A stretch of DNA of 64,000 nucleotides. Source: Paracoccus homiensis (GTDB taxonomy: Bacteria > Pseudomonadota > Alphaproteobacteria > Rhodobacterales > Rhodobacteraceae). The translations under genes were made by a program, and so were the position numbers. The stretch lies in contig NZ_FOHO01000002.1 in the NCBI RefSeq assembly GCF_900111675.1, forward strand, positions 372,001-436,000. Reading direction: 5' to 3'. Shown one piece after another: positions 43,038 to 52,907 of this stretch (position 1 is the stretch's first letter; each line of letters opens with the position of its first letter). The notes below the pieces were generated by a model. The model saw nothing but the letters and a program-made list of their open reading frames with translations. It did not search any database and was not told where the DNA came from.

Positions 43038-44369
43038 ATGAAATGGCTGCGTGCCTCGGCCGTCGCACAGGGCCGCGCGATCATGGCGGGGCTTCTGGAC
43101 CCGCTGGACCAGACCGAGGCCTATCTGGAGGCCGTGCAGTCCCACCCCTATGGCCGGCGCATCTATGCCAGGCTGACCCCGGACCGCGCGCGCGCCGAGG
43201 CGATCGCTGCCCATGACCGCGCCCGCGCCGAGCTGCGCCGCAGCCTGCTGGACGGCGTCGCGATCAGCTGGAAGGACAATATCGACAGCGGCGGCATCCG
43301 GACCGAGGCCGGTTCGCGCCTGCTGGAAGGTCGGGTGCCGCGCCGCGATGCCGATCTGCTGTCGCAGGCCACGCGCGACGGGCTGATCTGCCTGGGCAAG
43401 ACCCACATGACCGAACTGGCCTTTTCCGGGCTGGGGCTGAACCCCTCGACCGCGACGCCGCCGAATGCGCTGGATGCCGACAAGGCGCCGGGCGGATCGT
43501 CCTCGGGGGCGGCGGTCTCGGTGGCGCTGGGGCTGGCGGCGGCGGCGATCGGGTCCGATACCGGCGGATCGATCCGGGTGCCTGCGGCATGGAACGACAT
43601 CGTGGGTTTCAAGCCGACGCATGGCGCGCTGCCGTCGCGCGGGGTCGTGCCGCTGTGCCGCCGCTTTGACGTGGTCGGACCGCTTGCCCGCAAGGTCGAG
43701 GACTGCGCCGAGATCATGGCCGTTCTGGTCGGCAAGCCCGCCGTCGACCTGAAGGGCGCCAGCGCGCGCGGGCTGCGCATCATGGTTCTGGACGGTCTGC
43801 CCTTCGCCGAGGCCGAGGACGGTCCCGTCGCGGCCTTTCACGATGCGCTTGGCCGGCTGGACCGCGCCGGGGCGCAGATCACGCATGGCGACTTCGACAT
43901 CGTCGACAAGGCCATGGCCCTGTCGCCCCGCCTGTTCGCCCCCGAAGCCTATGGCATCTGGCGCGCCCAGATCGAGGACGCGCCCGAACTGATGTGGCCG
44001 CCGATCCTGACTCGTTTCCGCGGCGGCGCCGATATCAGCGCCGCCGATTATGTCAGCGGCTGGGAAGTGCTGGACCGCCTGCGCCGCGAATGGGCGGCCA
44101 AGCTGGCCGGTTTCGATGCGATCCTGCTGCCGACAGCGCCGATCCTGCCGCCGGATGTCAAACGGCTGTCCGCAGACGAGGATTACTTTACCCGCGCAAA
44201 TCTGCTGACGCTGCGCAATACCCGGATCGGCAATCTGCTGGGCCTGCCCGCGCTGTCCCTGCCGACCGGGCATCCGGGCTGCGGGCTGATGGCGATGGGC
44301 CATCGCGGCGGCGACCGGCACCTGCTGCGCGTGGGGGCGGGCATCGAGGCCGCACTGGCGGTCGATTAA
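43038..44369 (+). CDS. Amidase (amidase-signature family)
   Basis: This is a 443-residue hydrolase with the full amidase-signature catalytic triad: Lys in GVAISWKDNID, cis-Ser in APGGSSSGAAV, and the nucleophile Ser in IGSDTGGSIRVPAAW. It resembles GatA in fold, but no gatB or gatC is near, so it is probably a free amidase of unknown substrate rather than part of the tRNA amidotransferase. The C-terminal part (ILLPTAPILPP, NLLGLPALSLPTG) is typical. It is transcribed with the DUF1674 gene. Confidence 0.9.
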   Translation: MKWLRASAVAQGRAIMAGLLDPLDQTEAYLEAVQSHPYGRRIYARLTPDRARAEAIAAHDRARAELRRSLLDGVAISWKDNIDSGGIRTEAGSRLLEGRVPRRDADLLSQATRDGLICLGKTHMTELAFSGLGLNPSTATPPNALDADKAPGGSSSGAAVSVALGLAAAAIGSDTGGSIRVPAAWNDIVGFKPTHGALPSRGVVPLCRRFDVVGPLARKVEDCAEIMAVLVGKPAVDLKGASARGLRIMVLDGLPFAEAEDGPVAAFHDALGRLDRAGAQITHGDFDIVDKAMALSPRLFAPEAYGIWRAQIEDAPELMWPPILTRFRGGADISAADYVSGWEVLDRLRREWAAKLAGFDAILLPTAPILPPDVKRLSADEDYFTRANLLTLRNTRIGNLLGLPALSLPTGHPGCGLMAMGHRGGDRHLLRVGAGIEAALAVD

Positions 44370-44463
44370 GCCATGTTCTGCCCCGTTTTGCTGGACGCAG
44401 CCCCGTGATGACGCTACTGTTTTAGCTAATTAATCGGGGCAAAGACCCCGGAGCGAGGCAGAC

Positions 44464-45669
44464 ATGGCAATCCCCGAGCGGTTCTCGAACCTGCCGGAAT
44501 ATGCGTTCCCGCGCTTGCGGACGCTGTTGTCGGGTATTGAACCCGGCCTGAAACAGGGCGAATCCCCGATGGTGCTGACCATCGGCGAACCACGGCATCA
44601 GATGCCCGATTTTCTGGGCCGCGTGCTGGCCGAGAATCTGGCCGGTTTTGCCAAATATCCCACCAACGAGGGCATGCCTGCCCTGCTGGATGCGATCGGC
44701 GGCTGGCTGGGGCGGCGCTATGACCTTGATGTCGCGCCGGAACGGATCATGGCGCTGAACGGCACCCGCGAGGGGCTGTTCAACGCGGCGATGGCGCTAT
44801 GCCCGGAACAGAAGAACGGGCAGCGGCCCGCGATCCTGATTCCGAACCCCTTCTATCAGGTCTATGCCGTCGCCGCGGCGGCCGTGCAGGCCGATCCGGT
44901 CTTTGTGGCCGCGACCCCGGCCAGCGGCAATCTGCCCGATTACGCGGCCTTGCCCGCCGAGGTGCTGGACCGCACCGCGATCGCCTATCTGTGTTCGCCC
45001 GCCAATCCGCAGGGCGCGATTGCGGATCGCGATTATCTGGAACGGTTGATCGGGCTGGCCGAGCGGCATGATTTCCTGATCTTCGCCGATGAATGCTATA
45101 GCGAGATCTATCGCGACGCGCCGCCGCCGGGCGCGTTGGCCGTGGCGACGCAGATGGGGCTGGCCGACCGAGTGGTGATGTTCAATTCGCTGTCGAAACG
45201 GTCGAACCTGCCGGGGCTGCGGTCGGGCTTCGTGGCGGGCAGCGCGGAACATCTGGTGCAGATCCGGCGCCTGCGGTCCTATGCGGGCGCACCGCTGCCC
45301 CTGCCGCTGCAAGCCGTCAGCGAGGCCGCGTGGCGCGACGAGGATCACGTGATCGCCAGTCGCGACCTGTATCGCCGGAAATATGTCATCGCCGACCGCG
45401 TTCTTGGCAATGTGCCCGGATATCGGCCCGTTCAGGGCGGCTTTTTCCTGTGGCTGCCGGTCGCGGATGGCGAAGAGGCCGCGCGGCGTCTGTGGGCGCG
45501 GGCGGGCATTCAGGTGCTGCCCGGCGCCTATCTGTCGCGCGAGGTCGATGGCGGCAATCCGGGCAAGGAATTCATCCGGGTGGCGCTGGTGGCGGCGCCC
45601 GAGGAAACCGAGGCCGCGCTGACCCGGCTGCGCGGCGTGCTGTATGACGAGACGACGGGGGAAGGATAA
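44464..45669 (+). CDS. dapC: Class I/II aminotransferase, succinyldiaminopimelate aminotransferase (DapC)-like
   Basis: This is a 401-residue fold-type I PLP enzyme. [51 protein letters not shown] and [20 protein letters not shown] (Schiff-base Lys in S-L-S-K-R) occur in order. The S-K-R-S-N-x-P-G-L-R-S-G sequence is typical of DapC-like enzymes of lysine and peptidoglycan precursor synthesis, so that role is likely but not certain. A GGAGCGAGG site precedes the ATG. The ftsK start follows within 5 bases. Confidence 0.85.
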   Translation: MAIPERFSNLPEYAFPRLRTLLSGIEPGLKQGESPMVLTIGEPRHQMPDFLGRVLAENLAGFAKYPTNEGMPALLDAIGGWLGRRYDLDVAPERIMALNGTREGLFNAAMALCPEQKNGQRPAILIPNPFYQVYAVAAAAVQADPVFVAATPASGNLPDYAALPAEVLDRTAIAYLCSPANPQGAIADRDYLERLIGLAERHDFLIFADECYSEIYRDAPPPGALAVATQMGLADRVVMFNSLSKRSNLPGLRSGFVAGSAEHLVQIRRLRSYAGAPLPLPLQAVSEAAWRDEDHVIASRDLYRRKYVIADRVLGNVPGYRPVQGGFFLWLPVADGEEAARRLWARAGIQVLPGAYLSREVDGGNPGKEFIRVALVAAPEETEAALTRLRGVLYDETTGEG

Positions 45670-45673
45670 GGCG

Positions 45674-48310
45674 ATGGCAAGCTGGCAGGCAAAACACCGC
45701 GATCCGCTGTTCGACCAGAACACACAGGCGGCGCTGGAACGGCGCGGCAAGGAATTGCTGGGCGCGGGCTTGATCGTCGTCGGCATCCTGATTTCGATGA
45801 TGCTGGGCAGCTGGTCGGCCGATGACCCCAGTTTCCTGTCGGCCACCGATGCCCCGGCCCAGAACATGCTGGGCAGTTTCGGCGCCTATATCGCATCGCC
45901 ATTGATGATGATCGCGGGCAAGGGCGCGTGGATCCTGGTGGTCGGTGCCTTTGTCTGGGGCATCCGGCTGATGCTGCATCGGGGCGAGGACCGCATCATG
46001 CGGGCAATCTTCCTGCCCATCGCGATGGCCAGTGCCTCGGTCTATTGTTCCAGCCTCGCACCGGGTCCGCAATGGCAGCAAAGCTATGGCATGGGCGGGC
46101 ATTTCGGCGACATGATCATGGGCGCCCTGCTAAGCCTGATCCCGCTGAAGGCGCAGATCGGGATCAAGCTGGCGGCGCTGTTGGTGGCGGCGGGATCGGT
46201 CGCGCTGCTGGCCTTCACGCTTGGCTTTGACAAGACCGAACTGACGGCGCTGTGGCGGCGCTTCAGGACCGGGCTGATGGTTGCCTATGGGGGCGCGATG
46301 CGGCTGCTGGGTCGCGGGGCCGTGGCCTCGGTCGGGATCAGCGACCGGATCAAGGCCCGGCGCGCCAAGGGCCGCGACAGCACAGAGCCCGCGCCCGCAG
46401 CCCGCGCCGAACCGAAGATGCGCCGCGCCTCTGTGCCGCCGCAGCCCGATTTCCAGCTGGAAGAGGAACTGCCCGAGCCCGAACTGATCGAGCGTGATTG
46501 CGATTACGACGGCGCCGGTCCGTCCGAGGCCGAGGTCAAGCACCGCATCAGCGACGCGATCACCAGCCGCAGCGACCGTCCGAATGTTCTGGCTGCCGTG
46601 GCCGCCCGTCTGGTCCGCGAGGGCGAGGCAAAGCCCGCCGCCGATCAGCCGGAATTCCAAGTTGAACCCGCCGATCCGGTGCCTTTCGGTCAGGACACCG
46701 AACGCAAGGTCGTTGCGCCGGTGAAGAAACCGGGTGCCGCAACATCGCGACAGGCCCGCGCCGAGGCCGAGCCGGATTTCGATTTCGACGACAGCAACAG
46801 CGATTACGAAAAGCCCGCGCTGTCCCTGCTGACGGCGCCGAAAGAAAGCGATCAGCAGCAGATCTCGGAAGAGGCGCTGATGGAAAACGCCCGTATGCTG
46901 GAGGCGGTGCTGGACGATTACGGCGTGAAGGGCCAGATCACCGAGGTCCGCCCCGGCCCGGTCGTCACGCTGTATGAACTGGAACCCGCGCCGGGGCTGA
47001 AGGCCAGCCGTGTGATCGGTCTGGCGGATGACATCGCACGGTCGATGTCGGCCCTGTCGGCGCGTGTCAGCACCGTGCCGGGCCGCAGCGTGATCGGCAT
47101 CGAACTGCCCAACAGCCGCCGCGAAAAGGTGCTGCTGCGCGAAATCCTGGCCAGCCGCGCCTTTGGCGATGGCACGCAACCGCTGCCCCTTGCGCTTGGC
47201 AAGGATATCGGCGGCGACCCGATCGTTGCGAACCTGGCCAAGATGCCCCACCTGCTGATCGCGGGGACCACGGGCTCGGGCAAGTCGGTCGCGATCAACA
47301 CCATGATCCTGTCGCTTCTTTACAAGCTGACGCCGGATGAATGCCGCCTGATCATGATCGACCCAAAGATGCTGGAACTGTCGGTCTATGACGGCATCCC
47401 GCATCTGTTGTCGCCGGTTGTCACCGACCCCAAGAAGGCCGTCGTCGCGCTGAAATGGGTCGTGGGCGAGATGGAGGACCGGTACCGCAAGATGTCCAAG
47501 ATGGGCGTGCGCAACATCGAAGGTTACAACGGCCGCGTCCGCGAGGCCCTGTCCAAGAACGAGATGTTCAAGCGCACCGTCCAGACCGGTTTCGACGAGG
47601 ACACCGGCGAACCCATCTTCGAGACCGAGGAATTCCAGCCCGAAACCTTCCCCTATATCGTGGTCATCGTCGATGAGATGGCCGATCTGATGATGGTCGC
47701 GGGCAAGGAAATCGAGGCCTGCATCCAGCGCCTTGCGCAGATGGCGCGGGCCTCGGGGATCCACCTGATCATGGCCACGCAGCGTCCCTCGGTCGATGTC
47801 ATCACCGGCACGATCAAGGCGAACTTCCCGACCCGGATCAGCTTCCAGGTGACCTCGAAGATCGACAGCCGCACCATCCTTGGCGAACAGGGCGCCGAAC
47901 AGCTGCTCGGTCAGGGCGACATGCTGTATATGGGCAATGGCGCAAGGATCACCCGTATTCACGGCCCCTTCTGCAGCGATGAAGAGGTCGAAGAGGTGGT
48001 CACCCATCTGAAATCCTTCGGGCCGCCCAGCTATAAATCGGGCGTGGTCGAAGGCCCCGACGAGGACAAGGCCGATGGCATCGACGCCGTTCTGGGCCTT
48101 GGCGGCGGCGATGGCGGCGATGATGCGCTCTATGATCAGGCGGTGATGATCGTGGCCAAGGACCGCAAATGCTCGACCAGCTATATCCAGCGGAAACTGG
48201 CCATCGGCTATAACAAGGCCGCGCGTCTGGTCGAACAGATGGAGGATCAGGGCGTGGTCAGCGCCGCGAACCATGTCGGCAAGCGCGAGGTTCTGGTGCC
48301 CGAAGTCTAG
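45674..48310 (+). CDS. ftsK: DNA translocase FtsK
   Basis: This is an 878-residue septal DNA pump. Four or five membrane helices occupy about residues 25-190. An acidic, Pro/Ala-rich linker runs to about 390, and the RecA-like motor follows with Walker [13 protein letters not shown] (near residue 533) and Walker [42 protein letters not shown] is the conserved core. The C-terminal winged-helix gamma domain ([26 protein letters not shown]) reads polar KOPS-like sequences. The ATG at 45674 has a GGAAGGA site. It moves chromosome ends and resolves dimers at division. Confidence 0.96.
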   Translation: MASWQAKHRDPLFDQNTQAALERRGKELLGAGLIVVGILISMMLGSWSADDPSFLSATDAPAQNMLGSFGAYIASPLMMIAGKGAWILVVGAFVWGIRLMLHRGEDRIMRAIFLPIAMASASVYCSSLAPGPQWQQSYGMGGHFGDMIMGALLSLIPLKAQIGIKLAALLVAAGSVALLAFTLGFDKTELTALWRRFRTGLMVAYGGAMRLLGRGAVASVGISDRIKARRAKGRDSTEPAPAARAEPKMRRASVPPQPDFQLEEELPEPELIERDCDYDGAGPSEAEVKHRISDAITSRSDRPNVLAAVAARLVREGEAKPAADQPEFQVEPADPVPFGQDTERKVVAPVKKPGAATSRQARAEAEPDFDFDDSNSDYEKPALSLLTAPKESDQQQISEEALMENARMLEAVLDDYGVKGQITEVRPGPVVTLYELEPAPGLKASRVIGLADDIARSMSALSARVSTVPGRSVIGIELPNSRREKVLLREILASRAFGDGTQPLPLALGKDIGGDPIVANLAKMPHLLIAGTTGSGKSVAINTMILSLLYKLTPDECRLIMIDPKMLELSVYDGIPHLLSPVVTDPKKAVVALKWVVGEMEDRYRKMSKMGVRNIEGYNGRVREALSKNEMFKRTVQTGFDEDTGEPIFETEEFQPETFPYIVVIVDEMADLMMVAGKEIEACIQRLAQMARASGIHLIMATQRPSVDVITGTIKANFPTRISFQVTSKIDSRTILGEQGAEQLLGQGDMLYMGNGARITRIHGPFCSDEEVEEVVTHLKSFGPPSYKSGVVEGPDEDKADGIDAVLGLGGGDGGDDALYDQAVMIVAKDRKCSTSYIQRKLAIGYNKAARLVEQMEDQGVVSAANHVGKREVLVPEV

Positions 48311-48334
48311 GCCCGCGCCGCAGATGCCCTATCG

Positions 48335-48364
48335 AACCCGGCAGCTTTTGCTGTCGGGTTTTTT
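48335..48364 (+). terminator. Rho-independent terminator of ftsK
   Basis: A 10-bp stem (48335-48344 with 48351-48360, one G-T pair) with loop CTTTTG is followed by a run of six T at 48359-48364. It begins 25 bases after the ftsK stop. Confidence 0.93.
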
Positions 48365-48442
48365 CATAGCTAGGGGCAGGGCGGCGTCGCGGTTGCGATC
48401 TTGCCGCTGGCGCAGCTATGCGGAACCTGTCAATCTGCGCGC

Positions 48443-49108
48443 ATGACCGTCTGGAACATCCATTTTCTGAATGCGCGCAATGGCCTGACCCCGATCATGG
48501 ACCAGATCCGCGCGACCGCGCGTCAGGTTCTTGCGCAGGTGTCCGAACAGGCCGAGCTGCCGCGCTTTGATCTGGTCATCAAGGGCAAGGCCGGCGGCGG
48601 CATCCCTGAATGGGGCATCGGCGGCCATGCGCCTGCGCCGGGCCTGATCGAGGTGACGCTGAACCCCGAACGGTTCGATCCGGCCCCGCTGCGGCGCACG
48701 CTGGTCCACGAGATGCATCACCTGATCCGCTGGGACGGGCCGGGCTATGGCCGATCCCTGGGCGAGGCACTGGTCAGCGAAGGGCTGGCGGGTCACTTCG
48801 TGTTGCAGGTTCTCGGCGGCAAGCCCGATCCCTGGGACGCGACGGTACCGGCCTCGGGGGCGCCGCGACGGGCGATGAATGAATGGTCACGGCTGGATTA
48901 CGACCATGCCGAATGGTTCTTTGGCAAGGGCGGGCTGCGCAAATGGACCGGCTATGGGCTGGGTCACCGGCTGGTCGGCGACTATCTGGCGCAGAATGCG
49001 GGCAGCAATGCCGCCGATCTGGCGACCGTGGCCGCCGATCAGTTCCGTTCGACCATGCGGCACCTGGCCGGATCGGACCCGTCCGAGGACGCGCCCGCCA
49101 CCGATTAG
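48443..49108 (+). CDS. Putative zinc metalloprotease (DUF2268-like)
   Basis: This is a 221-residue, apparently cytosolic protein. LRRTLVHEMHHLIRWDGPGYGRSLGEALVSEGLAGHF contains HEMHH, an HExxH zinc motif, followed by a Glu (SEGLAGHF) at the distance expected for a third ligand. This matches the DUF2268 family of predicted Zn-dependent proteases. Substrates are unknown. The upstream in-frame codon at 48401 gives an unlikely N-terminus, so the ATG at 48443 is preferred. It converges on the rhomboid gene, overlapping its 3' end by 4 bases. Confidence 0.8.
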   Translation: MTVWNIHFLNARNGLTPIMDQIRATARQVLAQVSEQAELPRFDLVIKGKAGGGIPEWGIGGHAPAPGLIEVTLNPERFDPAPLRRTLVHEMHHLIRWDGPGYGRSLGEALVSEGLAGHFVLQVLGGKPDPWDATVPASGAPRRAMNEWSRLDYDHAEWFFGKGGLRKWTGYGLGHRLVGDYLAQNAGSNAADLATVAADQFRSTMRHLAGSDPSEDAPATD

Positions 49109-49815
49109 CGGCGCGGCGTGGCCCGGATGCCGGTAAAGACACCCATCAGCAGACCGGCCAGCGCGCCGCCCAGATGCGCCTCCCATGCGATGGCGGGCAT
49201 GGCGACGGTCAGCACGATGTTCAGCACCACGAGTATCGTCACCGCGCGGATCAGCTGACCCAGGGGGCGCTGACGGCGATAGCCCGCGACCGCCGCATGG
49301 GCGACCAGCGCGCCCGCCAGCCCGAAGATCGCGCCCGATGCCCCGACCATCGGGCCTGCGTCAGGTTTCATCACCGCGAACAGAAGGGCGGCGGCGATCT
49401 GGCTGACCAGATAGACCACCGCCATCCGCCGCGCACCGATCAGGCGGTGCAGTTCGCGCCCGACGGCGGCCAGCGACAGCATGTTCATGCCCAGATGCGC
49501 CAGCCCGGAATGCAGCAGGCCATAGCTGAAGAACATCAGCGCGGGCTGGCCCGGATAGACCCCGTGCAGCGCGTGGAATTGCGGCGACCAGAACCCCAGA
49601 ACCGCAAAGACCGCCTGCCGGACGGGCAGGGTAACGTAATAGGTCAGGCCGCCAAAGCCCTGCATCCGGACGGGAAAGCCGGTCCCGGTCAGATCGCACA
49701 GCGCCAGCGTGCCTTCGATCAGGCAGCAGATGACGATCAGCACGATGACCCAGCGCGGCAGCGTCAGGCTGGTGCGAGAGCGCGGCATCCAGGCCTGATC
49801 GGTCATCTCAGCCAT
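49105..49815 (-). CDS. Rhomboid-family intramembrane serine protease
   Basis: This is a 236-residue membrane protein with six or so helices. [20 protein letters not shown] carries the HxxxN oxyanion helix, [14 protein letters not shown] has the catalytic serine (Ser160) in G-x-S-G, and [17 protein letters not shown] supplies the catalytic histidine. All active-site residues are present, so it should be active in the inner membrane. It is last in a minus-strand run cnoX, LON-domain, Trm112-like, rhomboid with overlapping genes. Confidence 0.93.
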   Translation of the reverse strand: MAEMTDQAWMPRSRTSLTLPRWVIVLIVICCLIEGTLALCDLTGTGFPVRMQGFGGLTYYVTLPVRQAVFAVLGFWSPQFHALHGVYPGQPALMFFSYGLLHSGLAHLGMNMLSLAAVGRELHRLIGARRMAVVYLVSQIAAALLFAVMKPDAGPMVGASGAIFGLAGALVAHAAVAGYRRQRPLGQLIRAVTILVVLNIVLTVAMPAIAWEAHLGGALAGLLMGVFTGIRATPRR

Positions 49816-50002
49816 CCGCCTTGATCTGGCGTGCCTCGTCGATCAGCATGATGGGAATGCCCGCGCGGATCGGAAAGGCCAGCCCCGCCGCCTCGGAAAC
49901 CAGTTCCTGCCGTTCCGCATCAAAGCGCAGCGTGGCATGGGTCACGGGACAGACCAGCGCCTCCAGCATGTGGCGGTCATAGGCGTGGGGCGCATCACTC
50001 AT
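49808..50002 (-). CDS. Trm112-like (UPF0434/YcaR-type) protein
   Basis: This is a 64-residue protein. [41 protein letters not shown] matches the Trm112/YcaR fold. Only one of the usual zinc-knuckle cysteines remains (CPVT in place of CPxC, and Ser in the later position), so zinc is probably not bound. Eukaryotic Trm112 activates methyltransferases; the bacterial role is unknown. Its ATG overlaps the LON-domain gene stop, and its 3' end overlaps the rhomboid start by 8 bases. Confidence 0.85.
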   Translation of the reverse strand: MSDAPHAYDRHMLEALVCPVTHATLRFDAERQELVSEAAGLAFPIRAGIPIMLIDEARQIKADG

Positions 50003-50622
50003 TGCAGTCGGTCCTCGTTCTCGCCGTTGCGCAGCGAATATTCGATCAGCCCTTCCAGCAGCGCGCGCCGCTCGCAAAGCGTTTGCGCCTGTAGCAGGGC
50101 CTGTTTCTCGGCGTCGTCGAAGGGCAGCATCATAGCGAGGGAATTGATCAGCATCTCATCCTCGGCCTGTTCGGCGGCGTCCCAATCGGTCGACAGTTCA
50201 TGCATGTCCATATAGCGGCGCAGCATGTCGATAAAGCCGGGGCGTTGCAGGTCCGGGTCGGTTTCCGGGCCGCGCAGATCGCGCTTGAAGCCCGACCAGT
50301 CGATCTGTCCCTGAATATAGGGGGCAAAGCCTTCCTCGACCTGATCCAGCCGAAAACGCGAGATCGCCCGAAGCGAAATCATCATTCGCCCGTCCTCGCC
50401 TTCCGAAAAGGCGACGACGCGACCGGCGCAGCCGATGTCGCTCAGGCCGTCACCCTCGGGCTGAATCATGCCGATCAGGCGGTGCTCGGTCTTCAGCACG
50501 TCTTCCAGCATCTGCAGATAGCGCGGCTCGAAGATGTGCAGCGGCAGCTTGGTCCGCGGCATCAGAACCGCGCCGGTCAGCGGAAACAGGGGGATCCGCT
50601 GGGGCAGGTCAAAACGCAGCAT
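49999..50622 (-). CDS. LON peptidase substrate-binding-domain protein
   Basis: This is a 207-residue stand-alone Lon N-terminal-like domain with no ATPase or protease part. [34 protein letters not shown] at the N-terminus and [29 protein letters not shown] are the family hallmarks. It probably binds unfolded segments; pairing with the CnoX-like thioredoxin upstream, with stop/start overlap at 50620-50624, hints at a joint role in protein quality control. Confidence 0.88.
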   Translation of the reverse strand: MLRFDLPQRIPLFPLTGAVLMPRTKLPLHIFEPRYLQMLEDVLKTEHRLIGMIQPEGDGLSDIGCAGRVVAFSEGEDGRMMISLRAISRFRLDQVEEGFAPYIQGQIDWSGFKRDLRGPETDPDLQRPGFIDMLRRYMDMHELSTDWDAAEQAEDEMLINSLAMMLPFDDAEKQALLQAQTLCERRALLEGLIEYSLRNGENEDRLQ

Positions 50623-51536
50623 CAGGCGAAGATCATCGAGGACAGGCGGCGGCGGCCCTTCTGCGCAATCGGGTCCGTCGGTTTGAGGCTGTCGAAGATG
50701 GTCAGCAATTGCGCCTTGGCCGCGCCTTCGTTCCAGTCGCGGTCGCGGCGGAAGCTGTCCAGCAGCATATCGACCGCCTCTTCGACCTCGCCCGCGGCAT
50801 GCAGGGCCTTTGCCAGTTCCAGCCGTGCCTGCTGATCGTCGGGATCGGCCTCGACGGCGGCGCGCAATTCACCCAGGGGGCCCGCGCTTTCGGCCTGTTG
50901 TGCCAATTGCAGCTGGGCGCGGGCGGCTTCGACCGGGGCCGAGCCTGCGGCCTTGGGCGGCACCTGTTGCAGGGTCGACGACGCGGCCGCGGCGTCGCCT
51001 GCGGCCAGATGGCCCCGGATCAGACCGCCCCAGGCTTCGGCGCTGTCGGGATCCTCGCCGATGATCGCGGTAAAGGTTTCGATGGCATCGCCATGCGCGC
51101 CCTCTTCCAGCATCGCTTCGGCGGCGGCGATGGCCTCTACAAGCCCGCCGTCATCGCCCGACATCGCAGCCAGCTTGTCCACGAATTCCTTGATCTGGCT
51201 TTGCGGCACCGCGCCCTGGAAGGCATCGACGGGCTGGCCCTGGAAGAACGCGTAAACGGTTGGAATCGATTGCACGCGCAACTGTCCGGCGATCATCTGG
51301 TTTTCATCCACATTGACCTTGGCCATGCGGACCTTGCCCTTGTGGCGGGCAACCTCGGCTTCCAGTTGCGGGCCAAGGGTCTTGCAGGGGCCGCACCACG
51401 GCGCCCAGAAATCAACGATCACCGGGACCTGCATCGAGGCCTCGACCACTTCGGCCATGAAGTCGGCCTCGGTGACGTCCTTGATGAAATCAGCGGTTTG
51501 CGGCGGGGTCTGTGCGCCATCCAGAAGCATAGTCAT
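50622..51536 (-). CDS. cnoX: Thioredoxin-TPR protein, CnoX/YbbN-like chaperedoxin
   Basis: This is a 304-residue cytosolic protein. The N-terminal thioredoxin domain keeps a full active site, VIVDFWAPWCGPCKTLGPQLE, with Cys48 and Cys51. The C-terminal half (about 130-304) is a helical TPR region (AAAEAMLEEGAHGDAIETFTAIIGEDPDSAEAWGGLIRGHLA, PDDQQARLELAKALHAAGEVEEAVDMLLDSF). This architecture is that of CnoX, which protects proteins from oxidation and hands them to GroEL. E. coli CnoX has lost redox activity; here CxxC is intact as in other alphaproteobacteria. Confidence 0.9.
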   Translation of the reverse strand: MTMLLDGAQTPPQTADFIKDVTEADFMAEVVEASMQVPVIVDFWAPWCGPCKTLGPQLEAEVARHKGKVRMAKVNVDENQMIAGQLRVQSIPTVYAFFQGQPVDAFQGAVPQSQIKEFVDKLAAMSGDDGGLVEAIAAAEAMLEEGAHGDAIETFTAIIGEDPDSAEAWGGLIRGHLAAGDAAAASSTLQQVPPKAAGSAPVEAARAQLQLAQQAESAGPLGELRAAVEADPDDQQARLELAKALHAAGEVEEAVDMLLDSFRRDRDWNEGAAKAQLLTIFDSLKPTDPIAQKGRRRLSSMIFA

Positions 51537-51764
51537 CTTGTTCCCAACGGGTTCGGTGTCGTTTCGAGCAATATGGGATGAACTGCGCCCGAGTCAAAGC
51601 CCAGACCTGCACCAAGCGATTCGATCGCCCTTCGCGATGGTGTTATCCCCGGCTGGAACGCGGTGAAATCCGCGTTCGGGCGACAACTTTCGGGCGAGAG
51701 CGTTTTTGCAGATACGGCTGCAGGATGTGAAATATTGAAATGAGACTAAAAGTCGCACTTTTTG

Positions 51765-51989
51765 CTTGATGCGCAAGTTTCCGCGCATCAAGGATGGTCT
51801 TCACGCGTCCATGGCGATCCCACTGGTCCGGGTGTCCGCACCCGTTCCATCGCAGCCGCATGTGATCATGCGCCTGTGAGGGGTGGTGCCGATCACTGAT
51901 CGCGCGGCACCGGGACAGGGCGGTCAGGGCCTGATCGGCGCGTCGGTATCGTAACAAGTCTGCCCGCACTTCCCGTGCGGGCATTTTTC
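51765..51989 (+). ncRNA. Candidate small RNA with intrinsic terminator
   Basis: This 464-base gap between cnoX and xthA (both minus strand) has no convincing gene. Yet it carries a strong plus-strand terminator, a GCCCGCAC/GTGCGGGC stem at 51962-51982 followed by ATTTTTCTT. No T-run exists on the minus strand, so it does not serve xthA. Upstream are several perfect or near-perfect hairpins: 51765-51774 with 51783-51792 (10 bp), one around 51858-51873, one around 51883-51911, and one around 51922-51936. Together these suggest a structured transcript of up to about 225 nt. The 5' end is unknown, and the RNA does not match 4.5S, tmRNA or RNase P signatures. Confidence 0.45.
51962..51989 (+). terminator. 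Orphan Rho-independent terminator
   Basis: An 8-bp GC stem (51962-51969 with 51975-51982) is followed by ATTTTTCT. It points in the + direction where no plus-strand gene ends within 2.8 kb, implying an unannotated transcript. Confidence 0.85.
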
Positions 51990-52000
51990 TTGTCCGGCGT

Positions 52001-52786
52001 CTACAGATCGAAGCTGGCAAAGACCGGGGCGTGGTCACTGGGCTTTTCCCAGCCGCGCACCGGGCGCAGGATGCGGCTGCCATGGGCGGCATTGGCGATA
52101 TCGGGCGTGGCCCAGATATGGTCCAGACGGCGGCCCTTGTCGGCGGCGTCCCAGTCGCGGGCGCGATAGGACCACCACGAATACAGCAGGCCTTCGGGGA
52201 TGTCCTTGCGGGTCACATCGACCCAGCCGCCGGCATCCTGTGCGGCCAGCAGGTGCTCGACCTCGATCGGGGTGTGGCTGACAACCTTCAGAAGCTGCTT
52301 GTGCGACCAGACATCGTCTTCGCGCGGGGCGATGTTGAAATCGCCGACCATGATCGATTTCTGCGGCTTGTCGGCGTGAAAGACGTCGCGCATCTCGGAC
52401 ACGAAATCCAGTTTCTGCCCGAATTTCTCATTCACCTCGCGGTCGGGGACATCGCCACCCGCGGGGATATACATGTTGTGGATGGTCACGCCGTTGTCCA
52501 GCCGCGCGGCCACATGGCGGGCATGGCCCAGTTTCGCATAGTCGCGGTCGCCCGCATCGGTGATCGGCAGGCGCGACAGGATCGCCACGCCGTTATAGCC
52601 CTTCTGCCCGCGCGCAACCATGTGGGTATAGCCAAGCGCGCGGAACGCCTCGGTCGGGATCTTTTCGACGGGCGATTTGCATTCCTGCAGGCACAGGATA
52701 TCGGGCGCCTCTTCGCGGAGAAGCCGGAGCACCAGCTCTTCGCGCAGGCGGACGGAATTAATGTTCCAGGTGGCGAGGGTGAACAT
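52001..52786 (-). CDS. xthA: Exodeoxyribonuclease III
   Basis: This is a 261-residue AP endonuclease/3'-exonuclease of the ExoIII type. LATWNINSVRLR, LCLQECKSP with the catalytic Glu, YNGVAILSRLPI, NMYIPAGGD, MVGDFNIAPREDDVW with the Asn/Asp pair, RLDHIWAT and SDHAPVFASF with the His are all present. It cuts at abasic sites left by glycosylases, so it may complete uracil repair started by UdgX-type or other UDGs in this genome. Confidence 0.95.
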   Translation of the reverse strand: MFTLATWNINSVRLREELVLRLLREEAPDILCLQECKSPVEKIPTEAFRALGYTHMVARGQKGYNGVAILSRLPITDAGDRDYAKLGHARHVAARLDNGVTIHNMYIPAGGDVPDREVNEKFGQKLDFVSEMRDVFHADKPQKSIMVGDFNIAPREDDVWSHKQLLKVVSHTPIEVEHLLAAQDAGGWVDVTRKDIPEGLLYSWWSYRARDWDAADKGRRLDHIWATPDIANAAHGSRILRPVRGWEKPSDHAPVFASFDL

Positions 52787-52907
52787 GGGCCGGCTCCTTT
52801 TTCCGCGCGGACCCTAGCGGCGACGGCCCCCGCTGTCGAGCCAGCCAATCGACCCTTGGTGATCGGGACCCCGGCGGGTAAGCATCGGGCAGGGCAAGCA
52901 GGGGCAC

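Noticed and set aside
43038..44369. Calling the amidase gatA
   Set aside because: No gatB or gatC is adjacent, and the sequence between signature motifs suggests a stand-alone amidase.
46130..48274. Minus-strand 714-codon open frame opposite ftsK
   Set aside because: It shows a shadow composition, and ftsK on the other strand is unmistakable.
51765..51989. Assignment of the gap RNA to 4.5S, tmRNA, RNase P or 6S RNA
   Set aside because: The conserved SRP, tmRNA and RNase P core sequences are absent. A 6S-like single long bulged rod is not evident; the region looks like several separate hairpins.
51643..52092. Minus-strand 149-codon frame in the cnoX-xthA gap
   Set aside because: It overlaps the xthA 3' end, has Arg/Ser-rich shadow-like composition, no ribosome site and crosses several hairpins; a small RNA explains the region better.
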